Part shown: positions 33,704-42,600 of the stretch, piece after piece
How positions within the stretch are numbered: the first letter of the stretch is position 1
Layout of the letters: each line of letters starts with the position of its first letter
DNA from: Skeletonema tropicum
Lineage: Eukaryota > Bacillariophyta > Thalassiosirophyceae > Thalassiosirales > Thalassiosiraceae
Direction: 5' to 3'
Assembly (NCBI GenBank): GCA_037178625.1
Contig: CM074128.1
Span: 4,588,001-4,652,000, forward strand
Length of the DNA stretch: 64,000 bases
Made by a program: the position numbers and the translations under genes
Notes under the pieces: model-generated
Told to the model about the DNA's origin: nothing
The model's input: the letters and a program-made list of their open reading frames with translations, nothing else
Database searches by the model: none

Positions 33704-35473
33704 TTATAATGTTGGAAGGCTGTCGTTGACAACAGTTGGTGACTGTCTTGCAAACGAACCATGCAGCCCATAAGTAACGTGATGCTTGAGGTTCAAGCGA
33801 CACACCGGACCCGACGAAAAGTCTTCACTATCAAGAATAGCAATCGTAGTACGTCTCTTGCCTGCATCATATATTGGTGTCAGCAGCCATGATCCAGCCT
33901 CACCATTCTGTTTCTTCACTGGAATAATCTCATGAGTGAACTGTTTGTTATCAGCCCACCATGTTTCCATTTCTCTTGTTTCAGTGTTGATACGACACAA
34001 CCCAGTGGAGGGTAGTGACGTGTAATCTTCTGCCCCAAGAGCCAAATACATCATGTTGGGCTTGTCCTCTTCCTGAGTTGGAAATTCAATGACTATTCCT
34101 GGACGAACTTCCTCGTGGCTTACAACAGTACCCTTTTTTACATCAATCACAGTTTCGTAAAGTAGAGATGGGGGCACCTTGCCCCGAGTAAAGTCAGGAT
34201 AGGGTCCACCCCATGCACCCAAGAATGGAGCCGAGTCCTGTGATTGAGGGAAGAATCGTTCATCGGTCAAGTCCCATCCGGTAGAGTACAAGTAGAGCTT
34301 TCCATCCTTCTCTTCTGAGAGTCCATTCAAGTGAATGCAGAAGTAGGAGTGGTCGAGCTCGACTGTGACAGGATCTTGCCCCTTTGATCGAGGCACCACG
34401 TGAACTCTGGTGGGTTGACGTAGTGCCAATTGCATAATCTGTGTAGGAGCCTTCAAACCAATCAAGTATCTAAGATTGTCCATTTCTCCGTACGGATTGT
34501 CAAAGAACGAGTAGTAACTCTTGGAAACTGAAAAGTCATGTGGAGGTAATGAATCCTTGACAGAAAATGACGTAGATTTCTTTTCATTCCATTTAGAATC
34601 GTATTCTGTGAATTCAAGTGTCATGAACTTTGTTTGAGCATTGGTTTCAATCTTGAATCCAATCAGGGTGTCTTCGTCTTCCACATGTGGATGTGCCGTG
34701 AAACTCTTGCCAGCATTCACAATGTTGTCAATGGGTCCACCTTCATCAATTGTGATACCTCTCACTTTGCAATCGATGCCACCTAAGCCTTTCAAAGGAC
34801 CGTCTTCAGTAACTGATTGCAATGTTTCAAGAGTATCAGGATTCATTTCATAAGGTCGACCTGCTTCCCAAAACACATACAGTCTTTCTCCCCACTGCAT
34901 TACATTGGTGTTTGCGACATTCTTGAGCGTTAAATCAAATGCATTAGCCAACACTCCACCATCACGCTGGGTACCGAACACATTCCGATATTTGATCTTA
35001 TCTTCCGTCTGCTCCTCAAGAAAGTATTCAGTCTCGACAAACCTTCCTGTATACTTGGCAGTTCCATCCTCTCGAAATTTAATGGCAATTACAAAGCCAT
35101 CTCCGTCCAATACATGCTCGAATTGCCTCCCGTCACGTTGAAAGTTACCAGGACCTGTCTTGTAGAATGTTACTCCGGATAGATCGGAGGGTATTTCGCC
35201 CTCGATGTCATCAATGATGTAACTGTCCACTGCGTTCGGTGGTGTGGAAGAGTAGGCAAAGCCCCAGTCTACATGCTGCACTTCGTTATTGTATTCACCA
35301 TAGGTTTCTGTATTCATTGTCCAGGGCATAGTATTGGTTGTGGTGGTTGCGGATGATGATGCCTCTACTTCAGTTACACTGTGTTTCCGTACTTGGGCTG
35401 CGTGATGATGTGGAGAGAAACTCTCGCCAAGCGCAAGGCTTAGGAAGAGGATTAAGGCATGTGATAGATTCAT
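33704..35473 (-). CDS. Carotenoid (or apocarotenoid) cleavage oxygenase, RPE65/CCD family, probably plastid-targeted
   Basis: CCD/RPE65 enzymes use a non-haem iron held by four histidines to split a carotenoid double bond with O2. The family's seven-bladed propeller is recognisable. In the longest frame (649 codons from 35653) the four iron ligands are H321 (FTAHPH), H372 (PPHDFSVS), H441 (FCIHLNG) and H631 (YGLHGSF), with glycine-rich turns such as LDGDGFV and the TGPGNFQRDGR motif. I place the start at the ATG 35471-35473 (codon 61 of that frame). It opens a signal peptide (MNLSHALILFLSLALG) followed by ESFSP, a diatom-type presequence motif with Phe at the cleavage site, whereas the preceding 60 residues are charged and unlike a targeting signal. 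The gene is divergent from the plastid NTF2-like gene at 35928 (454 bp apart). Substrate and product cannot be told from sequence alone. Confidence 0.88.
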   Translation of the reverse strand: MNLSHALILFLSLALGESFSPHHHAAQVRKHSVTEVEASSSATTTTNTMPWTMNTETYGEYNNEVQHVDWGFAYSSTPPNAVDSYIIDDIEGEIPSDLSGVTFYKTGPGNFQRDGRQFEHVLDGDGFVIAIKFREDGTAKYTGRFVETEYFLEEQTEDKIKYRNVFGTQRDGGVLANAFDLTLKNVANTNVMQWGERLYVFWEAGRPYEMNPDTLETLQSVTEDGPLKGLGGIDCKVRGITIDEGGPIDNIVNAGKSFTAHPHVEDEDTLIGFKIETNAQTKFMTLEFTEYDSKWNEKKSTSFSVKDSLPPHDFSVSKSYYSFFDNPYGEMDNLRYLIGLKAPTQIMQLALRQPTRVHVVPRSKGQDPVTVELDHSYFCIHLNGLSEEKDGKLYLYSTGWDLTDERFFPQSQDSAPFLGAWGGPYPDFTRGKVPPSLLYETVIDVKKGTVVSHEEVRPGIVIEFPTQEEDKPNMMYLALGAEDYTSLPSTGLCRINTETREMETWWADNKQFTHEIIPVKKQNGEAGSWLLTPIYDAGKRRTTIAILDSEDFSSGPVCRLNLKHHVTYGLHGSFARQSPTVVNDSLPTL

Positions 35474-35927
35474 GGCTGAGTATCTAAATAGCAGTAGCCG
35501 ATGGTGAAGACCGCGTTGCGTTACTGCTACAGTATTAGAGTACCTACTCAATGTTGCGCTGGAGGTCTGCAGAGATTCTTCGTCATGCTGCGACATGACC
35601 TGTAGCCTTGCTCTGACGATGAGTCGGCGCTTTTCTTCCTGCTGGTGCGACATTCATGTTGAAGAGCTACCAATGATTATTCTTCATACTAATGTTCATC
35701 AAGAAAATAAAGGAAGAATGTTCTGCCGCCAGGGCGCGGCGGGGCACGGTTTAGTTGTTGGCTTGGTTGGTGCAGGTTGGTGCGTAGAGGCTCGCTCTTG
35801 CTACCAAGCTTGCTGGCGTGGCTTCGTTAGAGACCGGCGTTAGAAGATCATAGTGAATTGCTTGATGTACTTGCATCATAAACTTGTTAAGCTCTGTAGA
35901 CGTTGTTAAGCTCCATAGTTTGTAGTC
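35474..35927. promoter_or_regulatory. Divergent intergenic region between two plastid-targeted genes
   Basis: These 454 bp separate the start of the carotenoid oxygenase (minus) from the start of the NTF2-like protein (plus) and must hold both 5' regions. A GC-rich patch with GGCGCGGCGGGGC lies at about 35733-35747. No specific motif can be assigned. Confidence 0.5.
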
Positions 35928-36746
35928 ATGATGATGCTTGCCAACATACTCATCGCAGCTCTACTCCCATTGTACGCTTGTGCCTTCGCACCAACCTCCA
36001 CCGTTGTAGCGAGAACACAACATTCACATAATGGAATGTTATTTGCAACTGATTCCTCCTCGGAGGAACATGAAAATTGGATGGATGTTCTTAAATTTGA
36101 CGGACAAAAACCAACATTCGATGTTCTCAAAAAAGCCATGCAATACACATCCGAGCCAGGTTACAAATCGTTCACTTTGAGAGATATTCCAACCGACTAT
36201 TATGCAGACGACTACGTCTTCCGTGGACCTGTCGTTGGTCCAATCAACCGAAAGGATCTAGTTGACACCAACACGTGGTTTGGTTTGGATGAATCATTCC
36301 CAGACTTGGATCGTCAAACCTTTGGCTTTGCAGTAGATCCAGAAAATCCATTCCGTGTGTTATTCTTTGAAAGATGGAAAGCGACTCATCTCGGTGATGT
36401 TACTATACAAGGACTGACCGCTGGTCCTGCCACTGGGAAGAAATCAGTATCTCCTGTAATGCCTTTTTCAATCACGTTCAACCCAGAGGGAAAGATCATT
36501 TACGAATGTTTGACGACTGCAGTGGATAGATTTGAGGGGAATACCACCATGGGCAAGGTGGCAGTGTTTGGACTATTGGAAACAGCTGGAGTGTCACTGG
36601 ACAATAATATTGGCGATCCTGTTCTTATCTTTCAACAAAAGCTGAATAGGTTCTTAAATGGGACTGGACAGATATATTCCAAGGCGGAGGATTTGCCTAG
36701 TTGGTGGAAGAGCAAGGCTGTTGGGGCAGAGAAAAATGACATGTAG
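35928..36746 (+). CDS. Plastid-targeted NTF2/SnoaL-like protein
   Basis: The 272-residue protein starts with a signal peptide (MMMLANILIAALLPLYA) followed by CAFAPTS at residues 18-24. The AFAP form is the classic bipartite presequence motif for import into secondary plastids. The body (residues about 65-250) looks like the NTF2/SnoaL cone fold: a helix containing FDVLKKAMQYTS, the ADDYVFRGPVVGPINRKD segment, RVLFFERWKATHLG, and a strand PFSITFNPEGKIIYECLT. Families with this fold include polyketide cyclases, isomerases and non-enzymatic ligand binders, so the biochemical role is open. Its head-to-head position with a carotenoid oxygenase makes a role in pigment or lipid metabolism plausible but unproven. 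The ATG is followed by two more Met codons; the first is chosen because all give the same signal peptide. Confidence 0.8.
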   Translation: MMMLANILIAALLPLYACAFAPTSTVVARTQHSHNGMLFATDSSSEEHENWMDVLKFDGQKPTFDVLKKAMQYTSEPGYKSFTLRDIPTDYYADDYVFRGPVVGPINRKDLVDTNTWFGLDESFPDLDRQTFGFAVDPENPFRVLFFERWKATHLGDVTIQGLTAGPATGKKSVSPVMPFSITFNPEGKIIYECLTTAVDRFEGNTTMGKVAVFGLLETAGVSLDNNIGDPVLIFQQKLNRFLNGTGQIYSKAEDLPSWWKSKAVGAEKNDM

Positions 36747-36920
36747 ATAAGCATGGCTCTACTCTAAATTAGTGCAATGCATATTCTTACTAAATGATCA
36801 AGGATATGGAGAAGATTTGGGTGTCGATTTGGGTTTCGATTTGGGAAATTAGTTGTAATGTGACAATGCATCAGCTCTATGTGCCATTCAGTGTTCAATC
36901 TGTTCTTGCGCATGGAGCAT

Positions 36921-37052
36921 GCCTTGCAACGTAACGGAGGCAAAGCATGAATGCAACCGAGGTAGAGGAGACTGAATACTGTCTCAGCCTTGCAACGTAA
37001 CGGAGGCAAAGCATGAATACAACCGAGGTAGAGGAGACTGAATACTGTCTCC
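36921..37052. repeat. Two-copy 66-bp tandem repeat
   Basis: The block from GCCTTGCAACGTAACGG to the CTGAATACTGTCTC end occurs at 36921-36986 and again at 36987-37052 with one visible mismatch. It lies 3' of the NTF2-like gene and 5' of the ankyrin gene. Confidence 0.85.
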
Positions 37053-37120
37053 TTCGGTCGAAATTGAGGGCCACCGTAGACAGCAAGCTCCTCTTCAAAT
37101 TTTAAAATTTTTCATTGCAA

Positions 37121-37246
37121 TCTGGAATTGAGGCTGTTGACAAGAAGAGAATGTATGGCATCATTGCATTACGATCATCACGTTAACCTATGGTAAAACT
37201 TCTACGTCTGGAATTGAGGCTGTTGACAAGAAGAGAATGTATGGCA
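37121..37246. repeat. Forty-bp direct duplication spanning the ankyrin gene start
   Basis: The 40 bp at 37121-37160 recur exactly at 37207-37246. The second copy contains the ATG of the ankyrin gene; the first contains an equivalent ATG at 37151 that opens only an 11-codon reading frame ending at 37186. Confidence 0.85.
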
Positions 37247-38007
37247 ATGCCGGTAACTTCCAGAAAACCCAATGCGATGACAGTAGGTGGTACACGCCGA
37301 GAGCATCAGCTGTAACATCGAGGAGTCAGGCCTCCGTCTCTTCACAGAGAAGTAATGATAGATTCTATACTCCAAGGACAGCTCGTTCACAAGGCAGTCA
37401 AATGAGTCTTGCCACAGCAAGAAGCAACCTCTCTTCGGCATCTGAGAACAGTTACAGGACGAGTCGCTCAACGTTTTCGTCTCCATCTCATTACTTTAAT
37501 CGACCACCGCCGAATCCTGCAATCGTGCATCGGCACTCGAATATTCATATCAATCGTCGGCCTATCTCTGCGCTAGACAAAGAGTTGGATCTGGAGGCGT
37601 CCGTATCCATGCAACGTCCCACAACGCCGGTACACAGACACAGAAGCAGCATTGCTAATCAAAACAACAACAGGCAGAACACCAATCAAGATATTTTCAG
37701 TCTTGCGCGACACGCCAGAGTGAGCGAAGTTGAAGAACTGCTTATCCGCGGAATACCCATAACAAGTCGCGACGAAAATGGCAATTCTATCCTCTCCATC
37801 GGCTGCCAAAATGGTTCGAAACGAATAGCAAAGCTGGCTCTACGCTTCGGTGCAGACATCAATGAGCAGAATGAAAGTGGAAACACACCGTTACATTATT
37901 GCTCGCTTTATCAAAAGACATCTCTTGCGAACTATCTCATCCAAAAGGGGGCAGACACTTCCATACGAAACAATGAAGGAAAATTATATTCAGAGACAAA
38001 CCTTTGA
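37237..38007 (+). CDS. Ankyrin-repeat protein with disordered N-terminus
   Basis: Residues about 152-250 form three ankyrin repeats, with recognisable cores EVEELLIRGIPITSRDENG, AKLALRFGADINEQNESG and NTPLHYCSLYQKTSLANYL followed by KGADTSIRNNEGK. Ankyrin repeats mediate protein-protein contacts; no enzymatic domain is attached. The first 150 residues are Ser/Arg-rich and disordered, with the related boxes RWYTPR (residues 17-22) and RFYTPRTAR (residues 42-50), possibly phosphorylation or docking sites. There is no signal peptide, so a cytosolic or nuclear location is likely. The ATG at 37237 lies within the second copy of a 40-bp duplication. The gene stands alone, plus strand, between the NTF2-like gene and the minus-strand Cys/His-repeat gene. 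Confidence 0.75.
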   Translation: MYGNAGNFQKTQCDDSRWYTPRASAVTSRSQASVSSQRSNDRFYTPRTARSQGSQMSLATARSNLSSASENSYRTSRSTFSSPSHYFNRPPPNPAIVHRHSNIHINRRPISALDKELDLEASVSMQRPTTPVHRHRSSIANQNNNRQNTNQDIFSLARHARVSEVEELLIRGIPITSRDENGNSILSIGCQNGSKRIAKLALRFGADINEQNESGNTPLHYCSLYQKTSLANYLIQKGADTSIRNNEGKLYSETNL

Positions 38008-38117
38008 TGGCTATGCGGCTGGCTATGAATAATGACAGTGCATCGATCATTTGCAAACAAGCTTTGACTTGATTTATTTCTATTCAAAAGGTCAAAATAA
38101 TAGAAAGCTAATTGTAG

Positions 38118-38480
38118 TTACGTCTGCCTATGTGCCCAGCACATTCCTCCTGCTCCAAAAGGAGCCTTGTTGTTGTTGCAGCCATCTGTCTTTCATTTTG
38201 CCAGCTCTCCACCGTGTTTCGCACACATTCCTCCTGCTCCCCGAGGTTGCTTGGTGCAGCCAGGTTCCTTGCACTCCGCCAGCTGTCCACCGTGACGACG
38301 GCACTTTCCTCCTGCTCCCTGAGTAAACTTGTTGCATCCCTCTTCCTTGCATTTCGCCCTCTTCCGCTTCCTCGTGAACTTTGGCTCACTCACATCATTA
38401 GGCACATTATCACGAACCACATCATCAGACTCGTCATCTGTCTTCTTTCGCTTTCCTCGAGGGTTTCTCATTGCAGCCAT
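38118..38480 (-). CDS. Small Cys/His-repeat (zinc-knuckle-like) protein, third repeat cut off by a stop at its first Cys
   Basis: The 95-codon ORF (38480 down to 38193) has a basic, nuclear-signal-like N-terminus (RKRKRAK) and two repeats of pattern C-x4-C-x10-C-x2-H-GG: C44, C49, C60, H63 and C70, C75, C86, H89, each with GAGG before the third ligand. Similar repeats occur in WRKY19-like zinc-binding proteins of plants and stramenopiles; the metal is probably zinc. The repeat period is 26 residues, and codon 96, where the third repeat's first Cys should fall, is TGA (38193-38195). The same frame continues open to TAA at 38118 and encodes the rest of a third repeat (KTDGC, GAGGMC, then AH). 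The ORF starts only 21 bp after the GEMIN2 stop on the same strand. It is either a two-repeat protein, a nonsense allele, or a read-through/recoded protein. Confidence 0.6.
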
Positions 38481-38501
38481 ATGCTCTTTCTTCTCGATGA
38501 T

Positions 38502-39905
38502 CTATGTTGATGTCTTGAATAATAAATCCATTCCATCTCCACCAGATGTTGAACCTTGTTCATAATAAATACCCGTTATTGCAATCAAAGTATTCAACAA
38601 TGCCAACTGCTCCCATTTCTTTTCGTTTTCTTCGGACGATCTATCTCCTTGTTGTGGAAGAGTTAATTCCCATCTTCTACTGCAGCACTCACGCAAGACT
38701 TTACGTACGGCACAGCATTCGTCCCTATGCCAAGGTTTGTCCATGCGTGCTAGCAAAGCATAAATCCATGCAGCTCGTTGATGAGTTAGTGGGAATTTCC
38801 ATTCGCATAAGAAATGTACATGATGATGGAATAGAACTCGAGTGAGGACTTGATCAATTTGAAGTAGCAGTGATGATGTGGGTTTGTGTCCATCTAATGG
38901 TACATTTTCAGGGTTGTAGGTCAAGACGTTTGACTCCGTTTCGGCCGCGTCACTATCCGGCTCTACAGCATCGTTACCATCATCATCTTTATCATTATTA
39001 TTGCTCTCATCTTGATCCTCTTCCTTCTCACTATCAAACTCTTCAAAATATCCCCCCTGATTCCCAAACGCCTCCTCTCGCCCCAGACAAAATACATGCC
39101 ACCCCGTCCGATCTTTCATTTTGGGAACAACAACTTTGCGAATGGATTGTTTATCGATATTATTCTGCTTTTGTATTGCATCTTGTGTTTCGAGATAGGA
39201 ACGCAATTTGGAAAAGCTGGAGATTGTTGTTGTCACCCAGTTGGAACAGTTATTGTGATTGGTGGTATTTGTATCGTTATTTTGTGCTTCATTCTCTGAA
39301 TTTTCTGCTGTTGAAGAATGACTATTGATATGAAATGTTGCAGCGTTGCAAGGAGGTGGTATATGTTGGTTGGATGGAGGAGGCATAATATCCATTTGTT
39401 TCGAGAGTAAAATCTGCAGTGTCGCGGCAGATCCATCGATTGGGTCTTCTTTTCGTTCTGTCGTTGCAGCAGCATTGTTATTATTAGATTCATTGTTGTT
39501 AACGTCATCGCTTTCCCTTTCTGCCACAAACACACTGGGTAAAGATCCGGCTTGGGAATTCACCCATGCTAAATAAGCAGATGCATCAATAGTAGTTAGA
39601 TCTTCAATTGTGGTTGCATCATTGAGTTTTGTAGAATCATACTTGCTTTCCTTCTTTTTATTGCTCTGTCGATTGTTATTCGTCTTCTTCTTTTTACGGA
39701 CGTGGTGACCATTGTTGTTGCCTATGTTATCTCCCCCGCTTTCATCATCTAATGGTCGCTTTATTGTGTCGTAGGCAATATTTTCTAGCAACTCGGCATC
39801 TTGAGCTACAGCTTCTGTGGATAAATCGATGAGTTCACCACAAAAATTTTCCGTAAAATCTGCTGATGCCTCGACAGCGACTTGTTCCGTTTGCTGTGCA
39901 TCCAT
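38502..39905 (-). CDS. GEMIN2: Gemin2/SIP1-like SMN-complex protein
   Basis: Gemin2 wraps around the five Sm proteins and, with SMN, loads the Sm ring on spliceosomal snRNAs. The conserved N-terminal box is present as SAYLAWVNSQAGSLPSV (about 39580-39520), and the C-terminal helical domain has LTRVLFHHHVHFLCEW, RAAWIYALLARMDKPWHRD and LLNTLIAITGIYYEQ. Between them is a long acidic Asn/Asp-rich insert. The longest frame begins at 40094, but its first 58 codons come from a GC-rich, low-constraint stretch that reads like 5' UTR. I prefer ATG 39905 (MDAQQTEQ) or 39920. Remnants of this gene downstream keep DAQHTEQV but have lost the Met. Single exon. It is the source of the antisense fragments found in every unit of the secreted-protein array that follows. 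Confidence 0.85.
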   Translation of the reverse strand: MDAQQTEQVAVEASADFTENFCGELIDLSTEAVAQDAELLENIAYDTIKRPLDDESGGDNIGNNNGHHVRKKKKTNNNRQSNKKKESKYDSTKLNDATTIEDLTTIDASAYLAWVNSQAGSLPSVFVAERESDDVNNNESNNNNAAATTERKEDPIDGSAATLQILLSKQMDIMPPPSNQHIPPPCNAATFHINSHSSTAENSENEAQNNDTNTTNHNNCSNWVTTTISSFSKLRSYLETQDAIQKQNNIDKQSIRKVVVPKMKDRTGWHVFCLGREEAFGNQGGYFEEFDSEKEEDQDESNNNDKDDDGNDAVEPDSDAAETESNVLTYNPENVPLDGHKPTSSLLLQIDQVLTRVLFHHHVHFLCEWKFPLTHQRAAWIYALLARMDKPWHRDECCAVRKVLRECCSRRWELTLPQQGDRSSEENEKKWEQLALLNTLIAITGIYYEQGSTSGGDGMDLLFKTST

Positions 39906-40461
39906 TTTCAATGATTGCATTGCTGGTACAATAATAATGTTGTTACTACATACTTCTACTTCTGCATAATACCATGCTGGAAGCATGCTGGATGCCGCCC
40001 CCGGAGCGCGCCTGGGGCGGGGCTGCGGGCTGCGGGTTCGTTGTGCCAGCGGGAGTATTTTTGGCCTGAATAGAAATGCTGGCGAGTGATACAATAGGAA
40101 TAAGTACTAACCGGTATTGAGGATACTCTATCAAAGCGAGGTGCGACGAAAACGCGATTCAAAATAATTGAATACTCACAAGCAGGTTGGACCTTCCGCT
40201 TCTCGACATTCTTTAGACATATCGCTGTGCTGTGCTGTTTCTCCACTTGTGATGTTTGTCAAGCTTCCTCGACGAAAAGCATACAATATGTACATGATAT
40301 TCGACAAAAATTCGCTAAATCCCTGAGCTACATCATGCGTTGCGTCTTGGAGTTATGCGTTGAGAGCAGAGCATAACGCAAATCTGTCAAAACTTCGACC
40401 AAACCTACCGCTGAGCGTTAGAAACGGCCCATAAACACGATCATAAATTCAGCAGTAGAGC

Positions 40462-40493
40462 GAGAGATAAGTATAATATTTATTGAAGAAAAG
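40462..40493 (+). promoter_or_regulatory. Conserved TATA-like block before each secreted-family gene
   Basis: GAGATAAGTATAATATTTATTG ends about 8 bp before the ATG of copy 1, and the same block precedes all seven intact genes (for example 43877-43898, 53883-53904 and 57283-57304). About 150-220 bp further upstream most units also share two TCGACGAAAA boxes and a segment with the inverted pair GTTATG/CATAAC. These blocks are the best candidates for the shared promoter; their function is inferred from conservation only. Confidence 0.45.
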
Positions 40494-41120
40494 ATGAAAA
40501 TTATTGTTAGCAACCCAGCACTTGGTGCATTTGTTGTTCTGCTCGGGTGTAATTTCCTAGCAGACACCACTGAGGCAAGTAACCCCCGAATCCTACGTGG
40601 TCAGCTACACAAGAACAATAACAATAACAAACCTAGCCGACGTCGCCATGTTCAAGTTAAGGCTGAAGCACCTCTGAAAGAAACAACGTTGAAAGAAGAC
40701 GCACCAGTCAAAGCAGCCACTATAGAACCTCCCCTCAAAGAAGAGAAGAAGACAAAAACAACTTCCGATTCTTCCATGTTGAACGCTCCACCACCCGAAC
40801 CAAAACAGCTACACAAGGGAACTCCTGAATCATCAATGAATCTAGGACATCTTCTCAAGGATAAAGAACCACGTGAAACTCAAACTTTGGCCCCTGCCAT
40901 GACACCTATTGTCGACGAAGATTTGCTTGACTCCGACGGCGGTAATATAACTGAAGTTGTAGATGAAGAAATTGATAGTGATGAACTTGCTGATTTGGAA
41001 GTTCAAGAGGAATATTTTCGACCAATTCCTGTACACCAAATAAGCAGCAGTACAGTGATCAGTGGATGTGTCACTGCTAACGTCATCGCTTTCCTTTTCT
41101 TGTACCAAAACGCCTTGTAG
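40494..41120 (+). CDS. Secreted RILR-motif family protein, copy 1 (long form)
   Basis: This 208-residue protein is not a family I recognise. It has a signal peptide (residues 1-29, hydrophobic GAFVVLLGC core) and then SNPRILRGQLHKN, containing an R-x-L-R motif at residues 32-35 just after predicted cleavage. An Asn run, a basic RRRH box, and a disordered Lys/Glu/Pro-rich body (PLKE repeats, APPPEPKQ) follow. An acidic region (VDEDLLDSDGG) leads to a final hydrophobic segment (VTANVIAFLFLYQNAL) preceded by small residues. The last part looks like a GPI-anchor signal or a single membrane anchor, so a cell-surface protein is likely. The final ~14 codons are antisense to GEMIN2-derived sequence. 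This copy carries the extra PVKAATIEPPLKEE segment that defines the long form. It is divergent from GEMIN2, about 590 bp from its start codon. Almost identical to copy 5 at 53913. Confidence 0.8.
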   Translation: MKIIVSNPALGAFVVLLGCNFLADTTEASNPRILRGQLHKNNNNNKPSRRRHVQVKAEAPLKETTLKEDAPVKAATIEPPLKEEKKTKTTSDSSMLNAPPPEPKQLHKGTPESSMNLGHLLKDKEPRETQTLAPAMTPIVDEDLLDSDGGNITEVVDEEIDSDELADLEVQEEYFRPIPVHQISSSTVISGCVTANVIAFLFLYQNAL

Positions 41121-41650
41121 AGACCCATAGATAAATTAATTCAATGTTAATCAGATTTGATATCTACACGAGTATAATCTGGACCTGCATAGGTACCACA
41201 AGGATTGCGGCAATGTTCTCTAGCAACTCATCATCTTGAGCTACAGCTTCTGTGGATAAATCAATGAGTTCGTCACAAAAGCTTTCGGTAATCTCTTGTG
41301 ATGCCTCGCATGTTGGTTTGTTATAATTTCGCCCCTTTGAGGGCTAATCAGACGTACTTCAAAAAATTCTGTTCTATCATTAATTCCTTCTGATGCCTCG
41401 GCATTGACTTGCTCCGTGTGCTGTGCATCGATATAAAATGAGTGTATTGATGGTACGCCAATGATATATGTTGGCAATAGAGGCAAGGCATTAGATGTAT
41501 TGCAACAATAATCCGAAGTCCGAAGTCGCTTGCTGCGCAGGCTGGGGCGGGGCCAATTTTGCGAGGCGCGAGAATTTTTGGCGTGAATAGGATGCCAGGA
41601 ATTAGTACAAACCGGTACTGAGGATACTCTATCAAAGCAAGGTTCAGCAA
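41070..41650 (-). pseudogene. GEMIN2-derived antisense fragments after copy 1
   Basis: On the minus strand this spacer contains the decayed N-terminal GEMIN2 coding region: a segment at 41201-41310 matching the ELIDLSTEAVAQDAELLENI region, one at about 41388-41435 matching DAQQTEQVAVEAS, and at 41520-41640 the GC-rich 5' UTR and upstream region. It overlaps the C-terminal codons of the plus-strand secreted gene. Confidence 0.75.
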
Positions 41651-42015
41651 AACTGATTCATCCTTGCCATAATACTTGACGTGCAGGTATTGCTACTATT
41701 ACATTAACCTCCTGCTTCTTGACATTCTTTAGCATATCGCTGTGGCTGTGCTGTTTCTCCACTGTATGTGTGTACGTTTGTCAAGCTTCCTCGACGAAAA
41801 GGCATTTGTACATGTTATGTATTCGACGAAAACTTCGCCAAATCCAAATCTCTAAGCCACATCATGCGTTGCGTCTTGGAGTTATGCGTTGAGCAGAGCA
41901 TAACGCAAAGTGGGACCGTCAACACTACTCCGACCAAACCTACCAGGCCCATAAATCAGATCATAAATTCAGCACTACCATAGAGCAAGAGATAAGTATA
42001 ATATTTATTGAAAAG

Positions 42016-42600
42016 ATGAAAATTACTGTTAGCAACCCAGCACTTGGTGCATTTGTTGTTCTGCTCGGGTGTACTTTCCTAGCAGACACCACTGAGGCAA
42101 GTAACCCCCGAATCCTACGTGGTCAGCTACACAAGAACAATAACAATAACAAACCTAGCCGACGTCGCCATGTTCAAGTTAAGGCTGAAGCACCTCTGAA
42201 AGAAAGAACGTTGAAGGAGGACATGAAGAAGAAGGAAGTAAAAGCAGCACACGATTCTCCCATGTTGAAGGCTCCACCACCCGAACCAAAACAGCTACAC
42301 AAGGGAACTCCTGAATCATCAATGAATCTAGGACATCTTCTCAAGGATAAAGAACAACGTGAAAAAAAAACTTTGGCCCCTACCATGACACCTATTGTCG
42401 ACGAAGATTTGCTTGACTCCGACGGCGGTAATACAACTGATTTGGAAGAAATTGGTAGTGATGAACTTGCTGGTTATGATGTGCAAGATTTATTTCTTGG
42501 AACAAGCAATCTAGAAGAAACCAGTAGCGGTGCAGTGATCAGTGGATGTGTCACTGCTAACGTCATCGCTTTCCTTTTCTTGTACCAAAACGCTTGGTAG
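42016..42600 (+). CDS. Secreted RILR-motif family protein, copy 2 (short form)
   Basis: The 194-residue short form has the same signal peptide, RILR box, basic RRRH box, PPPEPKQ body, DEDLLDSDGG acidic box and hydrophobic tail as copy 1. The PVKAATIEPP segment is replaced by DMKKKEVKAAHDS, and the tail ends NAW. It has one signal-peptide change (MKITV instead of MKIIV). Identical in its body to copy 3. Confidence 0.8.
   Translation: MKITVSNPALGAFVVLLGCTFLADTTEASNPRILRGQLHKNNNNNKPSRRRHVQVKAEAPLKERTLKEDMKKKEVKAAHDSPMLKAPPPEPKQLHKGTPESSMNLGHLLKDKEQREKKTLAPTMTPIVDEDLLDSDGGNTTDLEEIGSDELAGYDVQDLFLGTSNLEETSSGAVISGCVTANVIAFLFLYQNAW

Noticed and set aside
40842..41108. Minus-strand 88-codon ORF over the tail of the secreted gene (also at 54261 and 57631)
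   Set aside because: Reads as a GEMIN2-derived remnant without a start or the rest of the protein; reported as a pseudogene fragment, not a gene.
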